Assembly (NCBI RefSeq): GCF_029892485.1
Contig: NZ_JARXVG010000004.1
Location: forward strand, 372,001 to 436,000
DNA length: 64,000 nt
Direction of reading: 5' to 3'
DNA from: Variovorax boronicumulans
GTDB taxonomy: Bacteria; Pseudomonadota; Gammaproteobacteria; Burkholderiales; Burkholderiaceae_C
The first letter of the stretch is position 1. Every line of letters starts with the position of its first letter. Below, piece after piece: positions 33,883 through 43,539 of this stretch. Below the pieces are notes generated by a model. It did not search any database. It saw nothing but the letters and a program-made list of their open reading frames with translations, and was not told the origin of the DNA. A program made the translations under genes and the position numbers.

Positions 33883-36306
33883 ATGAGCACTGCGCGGTCC
33901 GCCTCTTCCCAGCAGCTCGCACGCGAGACGCGTGAGCGTTTCGTATTGGCCACCGAGGGGGCCATCATCCCGCTGGCCCACGCCATCCGCGACCGGCTGA
34001 CGCAACTGGCTTCCGAGGTGGGCAATGCCCGCGCCATGCAGGAGCACCGCGACGATTTCGTGGCGTTCCAGGGCCAGGCCACGCAATGGGTCACGCTCTC
34101 CCAGGCCAGCTGGCGCAAGGCGCTGAGCGCCTCTGCGCCAACCGGCGGATTGACGGCCTTTCCCACGGCGCTGCGGCTCGAGCTGATCGGCGACGAGGTG
34201 GTCGAATCCAACATCCTCGCCTCGCGCCTCGCGCAGGTGATCCACGACAAGGCGAGCTTCGAACTCAGCGACCTGCGCCTGCGCATCCAGCACCTGGAAG
34301 GCACGAGCGAGCTCGATGCGAAGGACGTGCTCAAGCCCGAGACGCTGGCCAGGCTGCTGGTGGAGCAGTGGCTGGCGGCCGGCCTGAGCCGCGAACTCTG
34401 GGGCCGGGTGCAGGACACGGTTCAGCACCAGTTGCTCGAGGTGATCGTCAAGGCCTACGAGAGCGCCAATGCCTTCCTGATCGCCAACGGCGTGATGCAG
34501 GAGATCGACCTCAAGAGCTTCGTGCGGCGCACCGGCAATGCCGGCGGCGGCGGCAACAACGGTGGCTTCAATACCTCGCTCTCGGGCGAAGCCGCTTCGG
34601 CGACTGGCCCGATGGCGGCCACCGGCGGCCAGCATCGCACCGGCTTCGGCGCCCAGGCGCAGCAGCCGGCTTCCGTTCCGATGACGGTTCCTTCGTCGAC
34701 GATCGGCGGCTCGCCGCTGACGATCGCGCGGCAGCGCGCGCAGACGGCGCTGCTGAACCTCAAGCGCTTCGTCTCGGCGCGCATCGGTGGCGATACCACC
34801 ACCCCCGCCGCCGCCCCGAATTCGATCGCAGCCTCCGCACCGGCAGGCCGCGCAACCAGCCCCGGCAGCGGCCCCGCGGGCGGGGGCGGCATCACGGCCC
34901 CGCGTGCATTCTCCCGAACCTTTGCCGGCGCCATCGCCGATGCCGAGGCGGCCTACCGCATGGCCGCCACGCAGTTCATGGATGGAGCGGGCGAGCAGGA
35001 CACGGTCATCCAGCAGACGGCGGTCGACCTGCGCCGGCGCAGCACCGAACTCAAGAAGCGCGCGCCCACCACCGCCGACAAGGCCACCGTGGAAATCGTC
35101 GCGCTCATGTTCCAGGCGATCCTGGCCGAGGAGCGGATTCCGTTCTCGGCGCGGGTGTGGTTCGCGCGGCTGCAGATGCCGGTGCTGCGCGTGGCCATCG
35201 CGGAGCCCGAGTTCTTCGGCACGCTGCAGCATCCCGCGCGCATGCTGATCGACCGCATGGGCTCCTGCGTGATGGGCTTCGACGCCGCGGCCATCACCGG
35301 CAGCGCGCTCGAAGGCGAGATCCGCCGCGTGGTGCAGGTGATCGAGCAGTATCCCGAGACGGGCCAGCGCGTGTTCAAGCTGGTGTTCGACGAGTTCGTG
35401 GCGTTCCTCAGCCGCTACCTGACGCAGAGCGACAGCACGCAGCGCGTGATGAGCGTCGCGCAGCAGGTCGAGCAGAAGGAAACGATGGCGATCCAGTACA
35501 CCATCGAGTTGCGCAAGATGCTCAACGACATGCCGGTGCGCGACGAGATCCGCGAGTTCCTGTTCAAGGTCTGGGCGGAGGTGCTGGCGATTGCCGCGCT
35601 GCGCTACGGCGCGCAGGGCGAGCAGACGGTCATGCTCAAGCGCGTGGCCTCCGAGCTGGTCTGGGCCGCGAGCGCCAAGCCCAACCGCACCGACCGCGCA
35701 CGCGTCATTCAGGACCTGCCGCAGCTGCTGCAGCGCCTGCGCCAGGGCATGGCGCTGCTGGGCATCGTCGACGAGCCGCAGGAAGCGCACATCAAGACCA
35801 TCGGCGCCACGCTATCCGACGCGTTCCTCTCGAAGACCGAGGCGATCCCGCAGGCCAAGATCGAGGCCATGGCCGAGCGCCTCGCGCACCTGGAAGATTT
35901 CGTGAGCGACATCGGCGGCACCGCCGACCTGCCGCTCGACGCCCACAGCATCGAACTGCTGCTGGGCGTGGACGCGGCCTCGATCGAGGTGGTGCCGGAT
36001 CTCGCCGGCGTGCAGGTGCCCGAGGACATGCTGGCCTGGGCGCACGAACTGCAAGTGGGCAACTGGTTCATGCTGGACCACAATGATCGCGTGAGCCAGG
36101 TCCAGTTCGTCTGGCGCAGCGATCGCAAGCAACTGCACCTGTTCGCCACGGCGGACGGCCGCAGCTTCCTGATCCAGGCGGGTCGGCTGGCAACGTATCT
36201 GCAGGCGGGCCTCTTGGTGCCGGCCGAGGAAGAAACGCTCACGGTGCGCGCCACGCGCGAGGCGCTGGCGAAGCTCGATGCGAATCCGGAGCGGTTGCTG
36301 AATTAG
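33883..36306 (+). CDS. DUF1631 family protein
   Basis: An 807-residue cytoplasmic protein of the DUF1631 family, sometimes mislabelled thymidine phosphorylase in databases. The N-terminal helical part (about 1-200) precedes a low-complexity Gly/Ala/Pro-rich stretch (about 220-350). A long helical region and a C-terminal beta-rich part, with WAHELQVGNWFMLDHNDRVSQVQFVWRS (about 715-745), resemble the PilZ-like end described for this family. ATG 33883 (MSTARSASS) was chosen; an upstream in-frame ATG adds a Cys/Arg-rich leader that looks non-coding. It is transcribed in the same direction as secDF but separated by about 150 bases. Function unknown. Confidence 0.75.
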   Translation: MSTARSASSQQLARETRERFVLATEGAIIPLAHAIRDRLTQLASEVGNARAMQEHRDDFVAFQGQATQWVTLSQASWRKALSASAPTGGLTAFPTALRLELIGDEVVESNILASRLAQVIHDKASFELSDLRLRIQHLEGTSELDAKDVLKPETLARLLVEQWLAAGLSRELWGRVQDTVQHQLLEVIVKAYESANAFLIANGVMQEIDLKSFVRRTGNAGGGGNNGGFNTSLSGEAASATGPMAATGGQHRTGFGAQAQQPASVPMTVPSSTIGGSPLTIARQRAQTALLNLKRFVSARIGGDTTTPAAAPNSIAASAPAGRATSPGSGPAGGGGITAPRAFSRTFAGAIADAEAAYRMAATQFMDGAGEQDTVIQQTAVDLRRRSTELKKRAPTTADKATVEIVALMFQAILAEERIPFSARVWFARLQMPVLRVAIAEPEFFGTLQHPARMLIDRMGSCVMGFDAAAITGSALEGEIRRVVQVIEQYPETGQRVFKLVFDEFVAFLSRYLTQSDSTQRVMSVAQQVEQKETMAIQYTIELRKMLNDMPVRDEIREFLFKVWAEVLAIAALRYGAQGEQTVMLKRVASELVWAASAKPNRTDRARVIQDLPQLLQRLRQGMALLGIVDEPQEAHIKTIGATLSDAFLSKTEAIPQAKIEAMAERLAHLEDFVSDIGGTADLPLDAHSIELLLGVDAASIEVVPDLAGVQVPEDMLAWAHELQVGNWFMLDHNDRVSQVQFVWRSDRKQLHLFATADGRSFLIQAGRLATYLQAGLLVPAEEETLTVRATREALAKLDANPERLLN

Positions 36307-36324
36307 CCAGCCGACGCGGCGGGC

Positions 36325-36843
36325 TCAGTGCGCGATGCGGCCTTCGCGGCTTTCGCAGAGCTCGTCGAGCACCAATGCATCGGGCTCGATGCCGGTGCTC
36401 CAGTGGACCATCAGCACGATGATCTTGAGTTCGTCGAGTGCCACCGGGTCCCCGGGCGCCGCCATCGCGCGTTCGATCACGATCTCGCGCAATCCGCAGG
36501 ACAGCACATTCGACGATTCGAGAAAGCGGATGAAGCCGAGGCATTCGGCGCCCAGGTGTTCCTGCTCGGACTGGGAGTAGACGCGCATGGCGTCGTCCGA
36601 CTGGGGCAGGGAGGCTTCGGTCGCGCCGCGGAAGGTGACCGTGGCGGTGGCATCGTCGTCGGCATCGAGTTCCAGCTGCATGCCCTGCGTTGCGAGGCTC
36701 AGGCCGTCGAGCCAGTGCAGGGCATCGCGAATCTCTTCTGCCTCGAAGCCGTGCGCGCTGAGCTTGCGGCCCAGTTGTTCGGGTTCGGGGCAGGCATCGC
36801 CGCGCCAATAGTTTTCATAGACAAAAACAAGCACTTCGAACAT
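36325..36843 (-). CDS. smg: Smg family protein (DUF494)
   Basis: A 172-residue Smg/DUF494 protein beginning MFEVLVFVYENYWRGDACPEP, the family hallmark. The C-terminal LKIIVLMVHWSTGIEPDALVLDEL is also typical. The biochemical role is unknown. It lies 34 bases downstream of dprA on the same strand, an order conserved in many beta- and gammaproteobacteria (dprA-smg), and is convergent with the DUF1631 gene. The in-frame codons upstream of ATG 36843 overlap dprA and are not used. Confidence 0.9.
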   Translation of the reverse strand: MFEVLVFVYENYWRGDACPEPEQLGRKLSAHGFEAEEIRDALHWLDGLSLATQGMQLELDADDDATATVTFRGATEASLPQSDDAMRVYSQSEQEHLGAECLGFIRFLESSNVLSCGLREIVIERAMAAPGDPVALDELKIIVLMVHWSTGIEPDALVLDELCESREGRIAH

Positions 36844-36877
36844 GAGCCCAATATAGCCCACGAACGTGCAGGACAGG

Positions 36878-38035
36878 CTAAGTGGATGCCATTCGTTGGA
36901 ACAGCCCGCCGGGCAGGCGTGAAATGTGCCCGTCCAGTTCGAGTTCGAGCATCCTGGCCTGCAGCGCCGCTGCGCTCCAGCCGGTGCGTGCACTGAGCGC
37001 GTCCAGGCTCACGGGCTCGAAGCCGAGCGCGTCGAGGAGCGGGTCTTCATGCGCCGCAGCGGATGCGTCGCTGCCGGCATGTCCGTTCGAGTGCGCCGCG
37101 CTTGCGGCACCGTTCGTGCGCAGGGGCGGCAACTCCTCCAGGATGTCGGCCACCGACTCGACCAGCTTCGCACCCTGGCGGATCAGCGCGTGGCAGCCGC
37201 GCGACTGCGGTGAATGGATCGAACCCGGGATCGCGAACACTTCCTTGCCCTGTTCTGAGGTGAGCCGCGCGGTGATGAGCGAGCCCGACGCCAGCGCCGC
37301 CTCGACCACCAGCGTGCCGCGCGCGAGTCCGGCGATGAGCCGGTTGCGCTTCGGGAAATTCTGCGTCAGGGGCGGCGTGCCGAGCGGCAGCTCGCTCACG
37401 ATCAGGCCCTGCAAGGTGATGCGGTGCGCAAGGTCGCGGTGCCGCGCCGGGTACACGCGGTCGAGGCCCGTGCCGACCACGGCCACCGTGGCGAGCCGTG
37501 GCGCATCGCCGGCTGCATCGAGCGCACCCTGGTGCGCGGCGCCGTCGACGCCGAGCGCCAGTCCCGACACCACCGGCATCCCCGCATCGCCCAGCGCCCG
37601 CGCAAAGCTGCGCGCGTTGGTGGCGCCTTGCGGCGTCGGATTGCGGCTGCCGACGACCGCGATGCTGTTCTGCAATTGGGTGAGATCGAAGTCCGAGGCG
37701 CCGAGCATGTAGAGCATCAGCGGCGGGTCGGTCATTTCGAGCAGCGAATTCGGGTAGCCGGCATCGCCGAGCGTCACGAGGCGGCGGGTGACGCCGTTGT
37801 CCTCGGTTGTCTGCAACCACTGCCAGGTCTGGTCGATCGACGCCTGGAGGGCATGGGGCGCCTGTTGAAGCGCCTGCGCCTGCGCCGCGCTGACGACCTG
37901 CCGCAGCGCGGCATCGCTCTGTGCGAAAACCCCTTCAGGCAGGCCGAAGGCTGCAAGCAGCTTGCGCGCGGTGCCGTCGCCGATGCCCGGCGTCAGTGAA
38001 AGTCGCAGCCAGCCTGCGAGTTCTGCACGTTCCAA
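36878..38035 (-). CDS. dprA: DNA-processing protein DprA
   Basis: A 385-residue DprA/Smf protein, which loads RecA on incoming single-stranded DNA during natural transformation. An N-terminal SAM-like region (about 1-70) is followed by the Rossmann-like core with AVVGSRNPTPQGATNARSFARALG, VSGLALGVDGAAHQGALDA and FPKRNRLIAGLARGTLVVEAA. A C-terminal winged-helix domain (about 320-385, LDALSARTGWSAAALQARMLELELDG) completes the full-length form. It sits between the LysM gene and smg on the minus strand, and is divergent as a block from def and fmt, a common arrangement. Confidence 0.94.
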   Translation of the reverse strand: MERAELAGWLRLSLTPGIGDGTARKLLAAFGLPEGVFAQSDAALRQVVSAAQAQALQQAPHALQASIDQTWQWLQTTEDNGVTRRLVTLGDAGYPNSLLEMTDPPLMLYMLGASDFDLTQLQNSIAVVGSRNPTPQGATNARSFARALGDAGMPVVSGLALGVDGAAHQGALDAAGDAPRLATVAVVGTGLDRVYPARHRDLAHRITLQGLIVSELPLGTPPLTQNFPKRNRLIAGLARGTLVVEAALASGSLITARLTSEQGKEVFAIPGSIHSPQSRGCHALIRQGAKLVESVADILEELPPLRTNGAASAAHSNGHAGSDASAAAHEDPLLDALGFEPVSLDALSARTGWSAAALQARMLELELDGHISRLPGGLFQRMAST

Positions 38036-38059
38036 ACGAATACGGGGCCAGAAAGCGGA

Positions 38060-39277
38060 TCAGGGATTGACGAGGAAGTCGCCTGCCTTCGGAGTGTCGT
38101 TGATCTCGAGCACCAGGGCGTAGGACACCTTCTCGAAGGTGCGGAACACCATCAGCAGGCCGATGCGTTCGTTCGGCAGCTTGATGGTTTCCTTGCGCGC
38201 GCCGGTGCGGTCGACGATGGTTTCGCCGTTCTTCAGGATGGCCAGCACGTGGCCGCTGTCGATGCCGTCGCGCGTGCCCTTGTTGATGGCCACCACCTGG
38301 TTCTGCGCCGCGAACTGCACCGCGTTGCCGTAGACCGAGATGATCCGGCCGTCGACCTGCGTCGAGGGCGCGCGCGGCGCGTAGCTCAGCAGCTGGCGCG
38401 GCGGTTCGGGCAGCAGGCGGTCGCCGGCGCGCATTTCCTCGCGCGACGCCACGATGTCGATGCTGGCGGGGACGACCGTGATGATGTCCTTGTCGTCGAC
38501 CGTCTCGATGGTGGTCGATTCGCCGCGCTGCAGCTGCGCCTTGCCCAGGTACTGGGCCTCGTAGCCGAGGATTTCGCCCGTGCCCGGGTCCTTGAGCGGC
38601 GTGGCGTTGCGGAAGATGCGGTAGTTTTGCACTGGGCCCGGCACTTCGACCAGCGGCGACTCGGGATTGCCGCGGGCGTAGGCGCGGTCGCCGCGCGACA
38701 GCAGCACGCGGCTGTCATTGCCGGCAACGATGCGCGGCGCGCTTTCGAGCGTGTTGGCGTCCACCACGATCGGCTCGCTGAGGAACGGCTCGATCAGGCT
38801 CGGATTGAGCGTGGGCAGGGCCATGCCGGCCAGCGAATCGAAACGGGTGCGCGGTGACAGCTTGATGGTGCCGCCGTCGCCGCTCACACCGCCGCGGCGG
38901 GTGGTCAGGCGCGCCCGGCCGCCGCTCTTGTCCAGGTAGAGGACCTGGCCGGGGTAGATGCGGTGGGGGTTGGCGATTTCATTGATGTTCATGCCCCACA
39001 GTTCCGGCCAGCGCCAGGGGCGCAGCAGGTAGAGGCGGGAGATGGCCCAGAGCGTGTCGCCGGGCTTGACCGTGTACTCGTCGGGCGCCCTGGGCGACAA
39101 CTCGCTCAGCGGAACGCCCGCCTGGGCGGTCTGCTGGGCCGTGGCGCGCTGCTGCTGCGTGACGGGGTAGTTCTGAGCCCAGGCCGTGGTGGCGCCGCAA
39201 CTGCCGATGACCGCCAGGGCGGTCAGCGTGGCGAAGAGATGGGAGCGCTGGCGTTCGGTGGATCTGAGCTTTTTCAT
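38060..39277 (-). CDS. exported LysM domain protein
   Basis: A 405-residue exported protein. It has a signal peptide ending around TTAWAQNYP (about residue 35), then one LysM domain, YTVKPGDTLWAISRLYLLRPWRWPELWG (about 68-95) through IYPGQVLYLD. The remaining 280 residues form a beta-rich region with no recognised catalytic motif. It probably binds peptidoglycan in the periplasm. ATG 39277 (MKKLRSTERQ) gives a normal signal peptide; the upstream ATG at 39325 adds 16 residues without a hydrophobic core. Its gene precedes dprA by about 25 bases and is divergent from def, 160 bases away. Confidence 0.87.
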   Translation of the reverse strand: MKKLRSTERQRSHLFATLTALAVIGSCGATTAWAQNYPVTQQQRATAQQTAQAGVPLSELSPRAPDEYTVKPGDTLWAISRLYLLRPWRWPELWGMNINEIANPHRIYPGQVLYLDKSGGRARLTTRRGGVSGDGGTIKLSPRTRFDSLAGMALPTLNPSLIEPFLSEPIVVDANTLESAPRIVAGNDSRVLLSRGDRAYARGNPESPLVEVPGPVQNYRIFRNATPLKDPGTGEILGYEAQYLGKAQLQRGESTTIETVDDKDIITVVPASIDIVASREEMRAGDRLLPEPPRQLLSYAPRAPSTQVDGRIISVYGNAVQFAAQNQVVAINKGTRDGIDSGHVLAILKNGETIVDRTGARKETIKLPNERIGLLMVFRTFEKVSYALVLEINDTPKAGDFLVNP

Positions 39278-39437
39278 GTCTGGATGGGTGAGCGCACGAC
39301 GTATCGTGATGCATACGAATCTCACAATTTGCTACGAATTCTGCGCCTGAAGCCCTTGGGAGGGCAACGTTTTCAGGCCCGCAGGGCGCTTCGCGTCGCG
39401 GAATTGGCGAAAATAGCCACAACTTCCCCCCGATTTC

Positions 39438-39956
39438 ATGGCCAAACGAATCATTCTGAGTTACCCGGACAAGCGCCTGCACACGGTGGCCAAGCCGGTG
39501 CAGGGCGTCGATGCGCGCATCAAGGCCCTGGTTGCGGACATGCTGGAGACCATGTACGACGCCGAAGGCATCGGCCTGGCAGCGACCCAGGTCGACGTGC
39601 ACGAGCGGCTCGTCGTCATCGATGTGTCCGAGGAGCGCAACAAACCGATCGTGCTGATCAACCCCGAAATCACCTGGGCCAGCGACGAAAAGGTGCTCAA
39701 TGAAGAGGGCTGCCTCTCGGTGCCGGGCATCTACGACGGCGTGATGCGCTCCACTTCGGTGAAGGTCCAGGCGCTCGACGAGAACGGTGAAATGCGCACC
39801 ATCGAGGCCGAAGGCCTCTTGGCCGTGTGCATCCAGCACGAACTCGACCACCTGCTGGGCAAGGTGTTCGTCGAATACCTCTCTCCGCTGAAGCGCAACC
39901 GCATCAAGAGCAAGCTGCTCAAGCAGCAACGCGAAGAAATGCGCGAGCGGGCCTGA
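39438..39956 (+). CDS. def: peptide deformylase
   Basis: A 172-residue peptide deformylase, removing the formyl group from nascent proteins. All three motifs are intact: GIGLAATQ (residues 44-51), EGCLS (90-94, metal Cys92) and HELDH (134-138, metal His134 and His138 with catalytic Glu135). It is the first gene of the def-lipoprotein-fmt set, so deformylase and formyltransferase are encoded two genes apart. The leader contains a C-run and no strong Shine-Dalgarno sequence. Confidence 0.96.
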   Translation: MAKRIILSYPDKRLHTVAKPVQGVDARIKALVADMLETMYDAEGIGLAATQVDVHERLVVIDVSEERNKPIVLINPEITWASDEKVLNEEGCLSVPGIYDGVMRSTSVKVQALDENGEMRTIEAEGLLAVCIQHELDHLLGKVFVEYLSPLKRNRIKSKLLKQQREEMRERA

Positions 39957-39962
39957 ACCCCC

Positions 39963-40460
39963 ATGACCTTGCGCAGCTTCGGCTCCCTCGCGGCATTGGC
40001 GGTTCTCGTAGCGATCGCCGGCTGCGCCAGCGAGCCCACCCGCATCAAGCCCGGCACCACCGCCGCCGAAACCCTGCAGCGCCTGGGCACGCCCACCGGC
40101 CGCTACCCGCTGACCGGCGGCGGCGAGCGCCTGCAGTATTCGCGCATGCCCGCTGGCTTCGAGGTCACCGACATCGACGTGGACGCCTCGGGCAAGGTTG
40201 TCTCGGTGACGCAGGTGCTCAACGAGGCGCGCTTCGGCTACGACATCAAGGTCAACCAGTGGCGCCAGAACGATGTGATGGCGTTTTACGGCCGGCCGTA
40301 CCAGACCGACCGCGTCAGCTCCTTCGACGGCGTCGTCTGGACCTGGCGCTACAAGGCAGTGAACGAGCGCCGCATGCTCTATATCTATATAGACCCGACC
40401 GGCGTGGTCCGTCGCTATCACACGGGGGATGACCTCGAATTCGAACGGATCCGGGATTGA
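39963..40460 (+). CDS. putative lipoprotein between def and fmt (BamE-like fold suspected)
   Basis: A 165-residue lipoprotein. The signal helix ends in the lipobox LVAIAGC, with the lipidated Cys at about residue 21. The mature domain has [29 protein letters not shown], resembling the two-helix entry of the BamE/SmpA fold, repeated loosely at [18 protein letters not shown]. The resemblance is weak, so no function is claimed. It starts six bases after def and its stop overlaps the fmt start (TTGA at 40457), so the three genes are co-translated. Location: periplasmic face of a membrane. Confidence 0.72.
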   Translation: MTLRSFGSLAALAVLVAIAGCASEPTRIKPGTTAAETLQRLGTPTGRYPLTGGGERLQYSRMPAGFEVTDIDVDASGKVVSVTQVLNEARFGYDIKVNQWRQNDVMAFYGRPYQTDRVSSFDGVVWTWRYKAVNERRMLYIYIDPTGVVRRYHTGDDLEFERIRD

Positions 40461-41410
40461 GCCGGCTCAAGATCGCTTTTGCGGGCACGCCCGAGTTTGC
40501 GCGCGTCGCGCTGGAGGCCATCGCCGCCGCCGGCCATGAGGTTGTGCTGGTCCTGAGCCAGCCCGACCGGCCCGCGGGCCGCGGCATGAAACTGCAGGCT
40601 TCCCCCGTCAAGCAGTGCGCGGTCGCCAACGGCTGGCCGGTGGCCCAGCCGCGGAGCCTGCGGCTGGACGGCAAGTACCCCGACGAGGCCGCCATCGGCC
40701 GCGATGCCCTCGAACGGGCCCGGCCCGATGTGATGGTGGTCGCCGCCTACGGGCTCATCCTGCCGCAATGGGTGCTCGACCTGCCGAAGCACGGCTGCCT
40801 GAACATCCACGCGAGCCTCCTGCCGCGCTGGCGAGGCGCCGCGCCGATCCACCGCGCCATCGAGGCCGGCGATGCAGAGACCGGCATCACCATCATGCAG
40901 ATGGATGCGGGCCTGGACACCGGCGACATGCTGCTGCGCGAAGCCGTGGACGTCGGTGCCGACAACACAGCCCGCCTGCACGACCGCCTGGCCGAACTGG
41001 GCGGCCGGATGATCGTCCGGGCCCTGGCGAATCTCGGCAGCCTCGTGCGCACGCCGCAGCCCGCCGAAGGCGTCACCTACGCCAACAAGGTCGAAAAGCA
41101 CGAGGCACAGATCGACTGGACCCAGCCCGCCGACGCCATCGTCCGGCGCATCCGGGCCTTCGATCCGTTCCCCGGCGCCAACAGCCCGCTCGACGGCGAA
41201 ACCATCAAGCTCTGGACCGCGCACGCGGTGCCCGCCGCAGCGCCGGCCGCGCCCGGCACGATCCTGTCCGTTGCCGACACCGGCGTCGCAGTGGCCGCTG
41301 GCGATGCCGGCGTGATGCTCACCGAGCTCCAGCGTCCGGGCGGCAAGCGCCTGCCCGTGGCCGATTTCCTGCGCGGCTTCGACCTGAAGGCCGGGCAGGT
41401 ATTCGGCTGA
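40457..41410 (+). CDS. fmt: methionyl-tRNA formyltransferase
   Basis: A 317-residue Fmt that formylates initiator Met-tRNA using 10-formyltetrahydrofolate. The catalytic segment [27 protein letters not shown] (about residues 112-138) contains the Asn-His pair and the [12 protein letters not shown] signature. The C-terminal tRNA-binding domain spans about 208-317. TTG 40457 is the only start that keeps the N-terminal strand [14 protein letters not shown], and it overlaps the preceding stop. A TTG start and translational coupling would keep expression modest. The stop overlaps the azlC ATG. Confidence 0.95.
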   Translation: MSRLKIAFAGTPEFARVALEAIAAAGHEVVLVLSQPDRPAGRGMKLQASPVKQCAVANGWPVAQPRSLRLDGKYPDEAAIGRDALERARPDVMVVAAYGLILPQWVLDLPKHGCLNIHASLLPRWRGAAPIHRAIEAGDAETGITIMQMDAGLDTGDMLLREAVDVGADNTARLHDRLAELGGRMIVRALANLGSLVRTPQPAEGVTYANKVEKHEAQIDWTQPADAIVRRIRAFDPFPGANSPLDGETIKLWTAHAVPAAAPAAPGTILSVADTGVAVAAGDAGVMLTELQRPGGKRLPVADFLRGFDLKAGQVFG

Positions 41411-42150
41411 TGTTTCTTTCGCAAGCCATCCGCCGGCGCCCCGAGTTCCGCAAGGGCATCCGCGACATGTCATCGGCCGCACTGGGCATCGGCGCCTGGG
41501 GGCTGATGACCGGCGTGGCGATGGTCAAGTCGAACATGAGTGTGGTCGAGGCGGTGGTCATGACGCTGTTCGTGTACGCGGGCAGCTCCCAGCTCGCGGC
41601 CATTCCGTTGCTGTTCGCGGGCGCGCCGGCCTGGGTGATCCTGGCGACCGGCTTCTGCGTCAACCTGCGCTTCGTGGTCTTCAGCCTGCATTTGCGGCCC
41701 TACCTCATGCACATGCCGCGCTGGCGCCGCATGACGCACGGCTACCTGACGGCGGACCTGAGCTACGCGCTCTTCACCCGGCAGTACCCGGCGCCGCCGG
41801 CGACCGTTGCCGAGCAGCAGTCGCAGGAGGCCTACCTCACCGGCAACTACTTCGTGACCTGGTGCTCGTGGATGGGCATGAGCCTCCTGGGCATTGCGCT
41901 GGCCAACCTCATTCCGCAGAACTGGGGCCTGGGTTTCGCGGGTGTGCTGAGCCTGGTGGCCATCGTCTGCTCGATGGCGACGACGCCGCTGCGCATCCTG
42001 GCCGCGCTGATCGCCGGCGCCACCGCGGTCGCGGCCTATGCGCTGCCGCTCAAGCTCAACATCGTGGTGGCCATCGGCGCCGCGGTGCTGCTGTGCTTCT
42101 GGCTGGAGAAGCAGTTCGGGCTCGACCCCGACGCGGAGGACGACAAGTGA
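41410..42150 (+). CDS. azlC: AzlC family branched-chain amino acid exporter subunit
   Basis: A 246-residue AzlC-type membrane protein, the large subunit of the two-component LIV-E exporter. It begins [20 protein letters not shown] and contains the family segment VYAGSSQLAAIPLLFAGAPAWVILATGFCVNLRFVVFS. There are about six to eight hydrophobic helices. The ATG overlaps the fmt stop and its own stop overlaps the AzlD-like GTG, so both subunits are translated together. Export of branched-chain amino acids or a toxic analogue is the family role; the true substrate is not tested here. Confidence 0.85.
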   Translation: MFLSQAIRRRPEFRKGIRDMSSAALGIGAWGLMTGVAMVKSNMSVVEAVVMTLFVYAGSSQLAAIPLLFAGAPAWVILATGFCVNLRFVVFSLHLRPYLMHMPRWRRMTHGYLTADLSYALFTRQYPAPPATVAEQQSQEAYLTGNYFVTWCSWMGMSLLGIALANLIPQNWGLGFAGVLSLVAIVCSMATTPLRILAALIAGATAVAAYALPLKLNIVVAIGAAVLLCFWLEKQFGLDPDAEDDK

Positions 42151-42482
42151 GGGACACCGATCTCTGGACGCTGGGCGTGATCGCCGGACTGGCCCTCGTC
42201 ACGGTGCTCACGCGCTGCTTCTTCTTCATCCTCGACCGGCCGTGGGGCCTGCCGGACTGGGCGCACCGTGCGCTGCACTACGCGCCGGCGGCGGCGCTGG
42301 CCGGCGTGATCGCCCCCGAGATCGTGATGACCCAGGGTCACCTGATCACCACGCTGCACGACGCACGCCTGTACGCGGCCGTCGTCGGTGGCGCCTACTA
42401 CTTCTGGCGCCGCGGCGTGCTCGGCACCATGCTCGCGGGCATGGCGGTGTATTTGCCGCTGCACCTGGGCCTGGGCTGGTAG
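42147..42482 (+). CDS. azlD: AzlD family branched-chain amino acid exporter subunit
   Basis: A 111-residue AzlD-type membrane protein with three or four helices. The family pattern LVTVLTRCFFFILDRPWGLPDWAHRALHYAPAAALAGVIAPEI is at about residues 15-57. I use GTG 42147, which overlaps the azlC stop (GTGA) and has GGAGG seven bases upstream; no ATG gives the N-terminal helix. It pairs with AzlC as the small exporter subunit. The downstream 23 bases separate it from the convergent Bug pseudogene. Confidence 0.85.
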   Translation: MRDTDLWTLGVIAGLALVTVLTRCFFFILDRPWGLPDWAHRALHYAPAAALAGVIAPEIVMTQGHLITTLHDARLYAAVVGGAYYFWRRGVLGTMLAGMAVYLPLHLGLGW

Positions 42483-42505
42483 GCGGGCGGCTTTTCCTTT
42501 TCCTT

Positions 42506-43481
42506 CTAGTCGAGCTTCACGCCCGCTGCCTGGATGATCTTGCCCCAGCGGTCGCTCTCCGCCCGCGAGAGCTTGTAGAACTCCTGCGGCGTCCCCGGCA
42601 GCGCCTCGAAGCCGAACTCCGAGAACAGCTTGACCACCTTGGGCGCCTGCATCGCCTTGTGCAACTCGCTGTTGATGCGCGCGACCGCTTCCGGCGGCAT
42701 GCCGGCCGGGCCGATCAGGCCGTGGAAGGCATAGGCGTTGACGTCGCTGAAGCCGGCCTCGACGAAGGTCGGCACCTCGGGCAGCGCGCCGGCCCGTTGC
42801 GGCAATGCAATCGCCAGCACCCGCACCTTGCCCGCCTTGATGATCGGCAGGCCCGACGCCAGGTCGAGCATCATCGTGGGCACCTGGCCGCCCATCACGT
42901 CCGTCATGGCGGGCGCGGCGCCCTTGTAGGGCACGTGCGTGATCGTGAGGCCCGCCTTCTGCTTGAAGAGCTCCATCGCCATGTGGTGCGGCGAGCCGTT
43001 GCCGGGGCGAGGCATAGCTCACCTTTTCCGGATTGGCCTTCACGTAGCGCACGAACTCGGCCACGTTCCTCGCGGGAAAGTCCGGATGCACGACGAGCGC
43101 CACCGGAAAGCGGCCGATGGTGCCGATGTAGGTGAAGTCGGTGGCGGGCTTGTAGGGCAGCTTGGCGAACATGTGCTCGTTGAAGAGCAGCGCCGCGTTC
43201 TCGGCCTGCATGATCGTGTAGCCGTCGGGCTTGGCCTGCATCAGCACCGAGACGCCGATGTTGGTCGATGCACCGGGGCGGTTGTCGATGATCAGCGGCT
43301 GCCCGAGCGACGGCTGCATGGCCTCGGCCAGCGAGCGTGCGAGGTTGTCGGTGCCGCCGCCGGCCACGTACGGCACGATCCATTTGACGGGCTGGCTCGG
43401 ATACGCGGCCGGCTGTGCCGACGCGAACGGTGCGGCGGCGAGTGCGAGGGCCGCGGCCAGCAGGGGAAGGAATCGCTTCAT
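42506..43481 (-). pseudogene. Bug/TctC-type binding protein with a frameshift
   Basis: A tripartite tricarboxylate transporter (Bug) periplasmic binding protein of about 324 residues, split by a frameshift. The first part runs from MKRFLPLLAAAL (signal peptide to about APFASAQ) to KVSYASP. The second part continues in another frame from GNGSPHHMAMELFKQKAG to AAGVKLD. The break is at a run of four G at 43004-43007 (CCCC on the coding strand); one base fewer restores SYASPGNGSPHH. Both halves otherwise look unmutated, so this is either a recent mutation or a sequencing error in a homopolymer. It would bind a carboxylic substrate of the catabolic operon upstream. Confidence 0.8.
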
Positions 43482-43539
43482 CGTCTTGTGTCTCCGTTGC
43501 TTGTTTTGAAATCGTCGAAATCGGTGGCGTGCCGGTGCG

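Noticed and set aside
30837..34418. A 1193-residue antisense frame over secD, secF and the DUF1631 gene
   Set aside because: It is a shadow crossing three well-supported sense genes and has no recognisable domain.
33883..36306. Thymidine phosphorylase as a label for the DUF1631 protein
   Set aside because: No phosphorylase motif is visible; the label is a known database error for this family.
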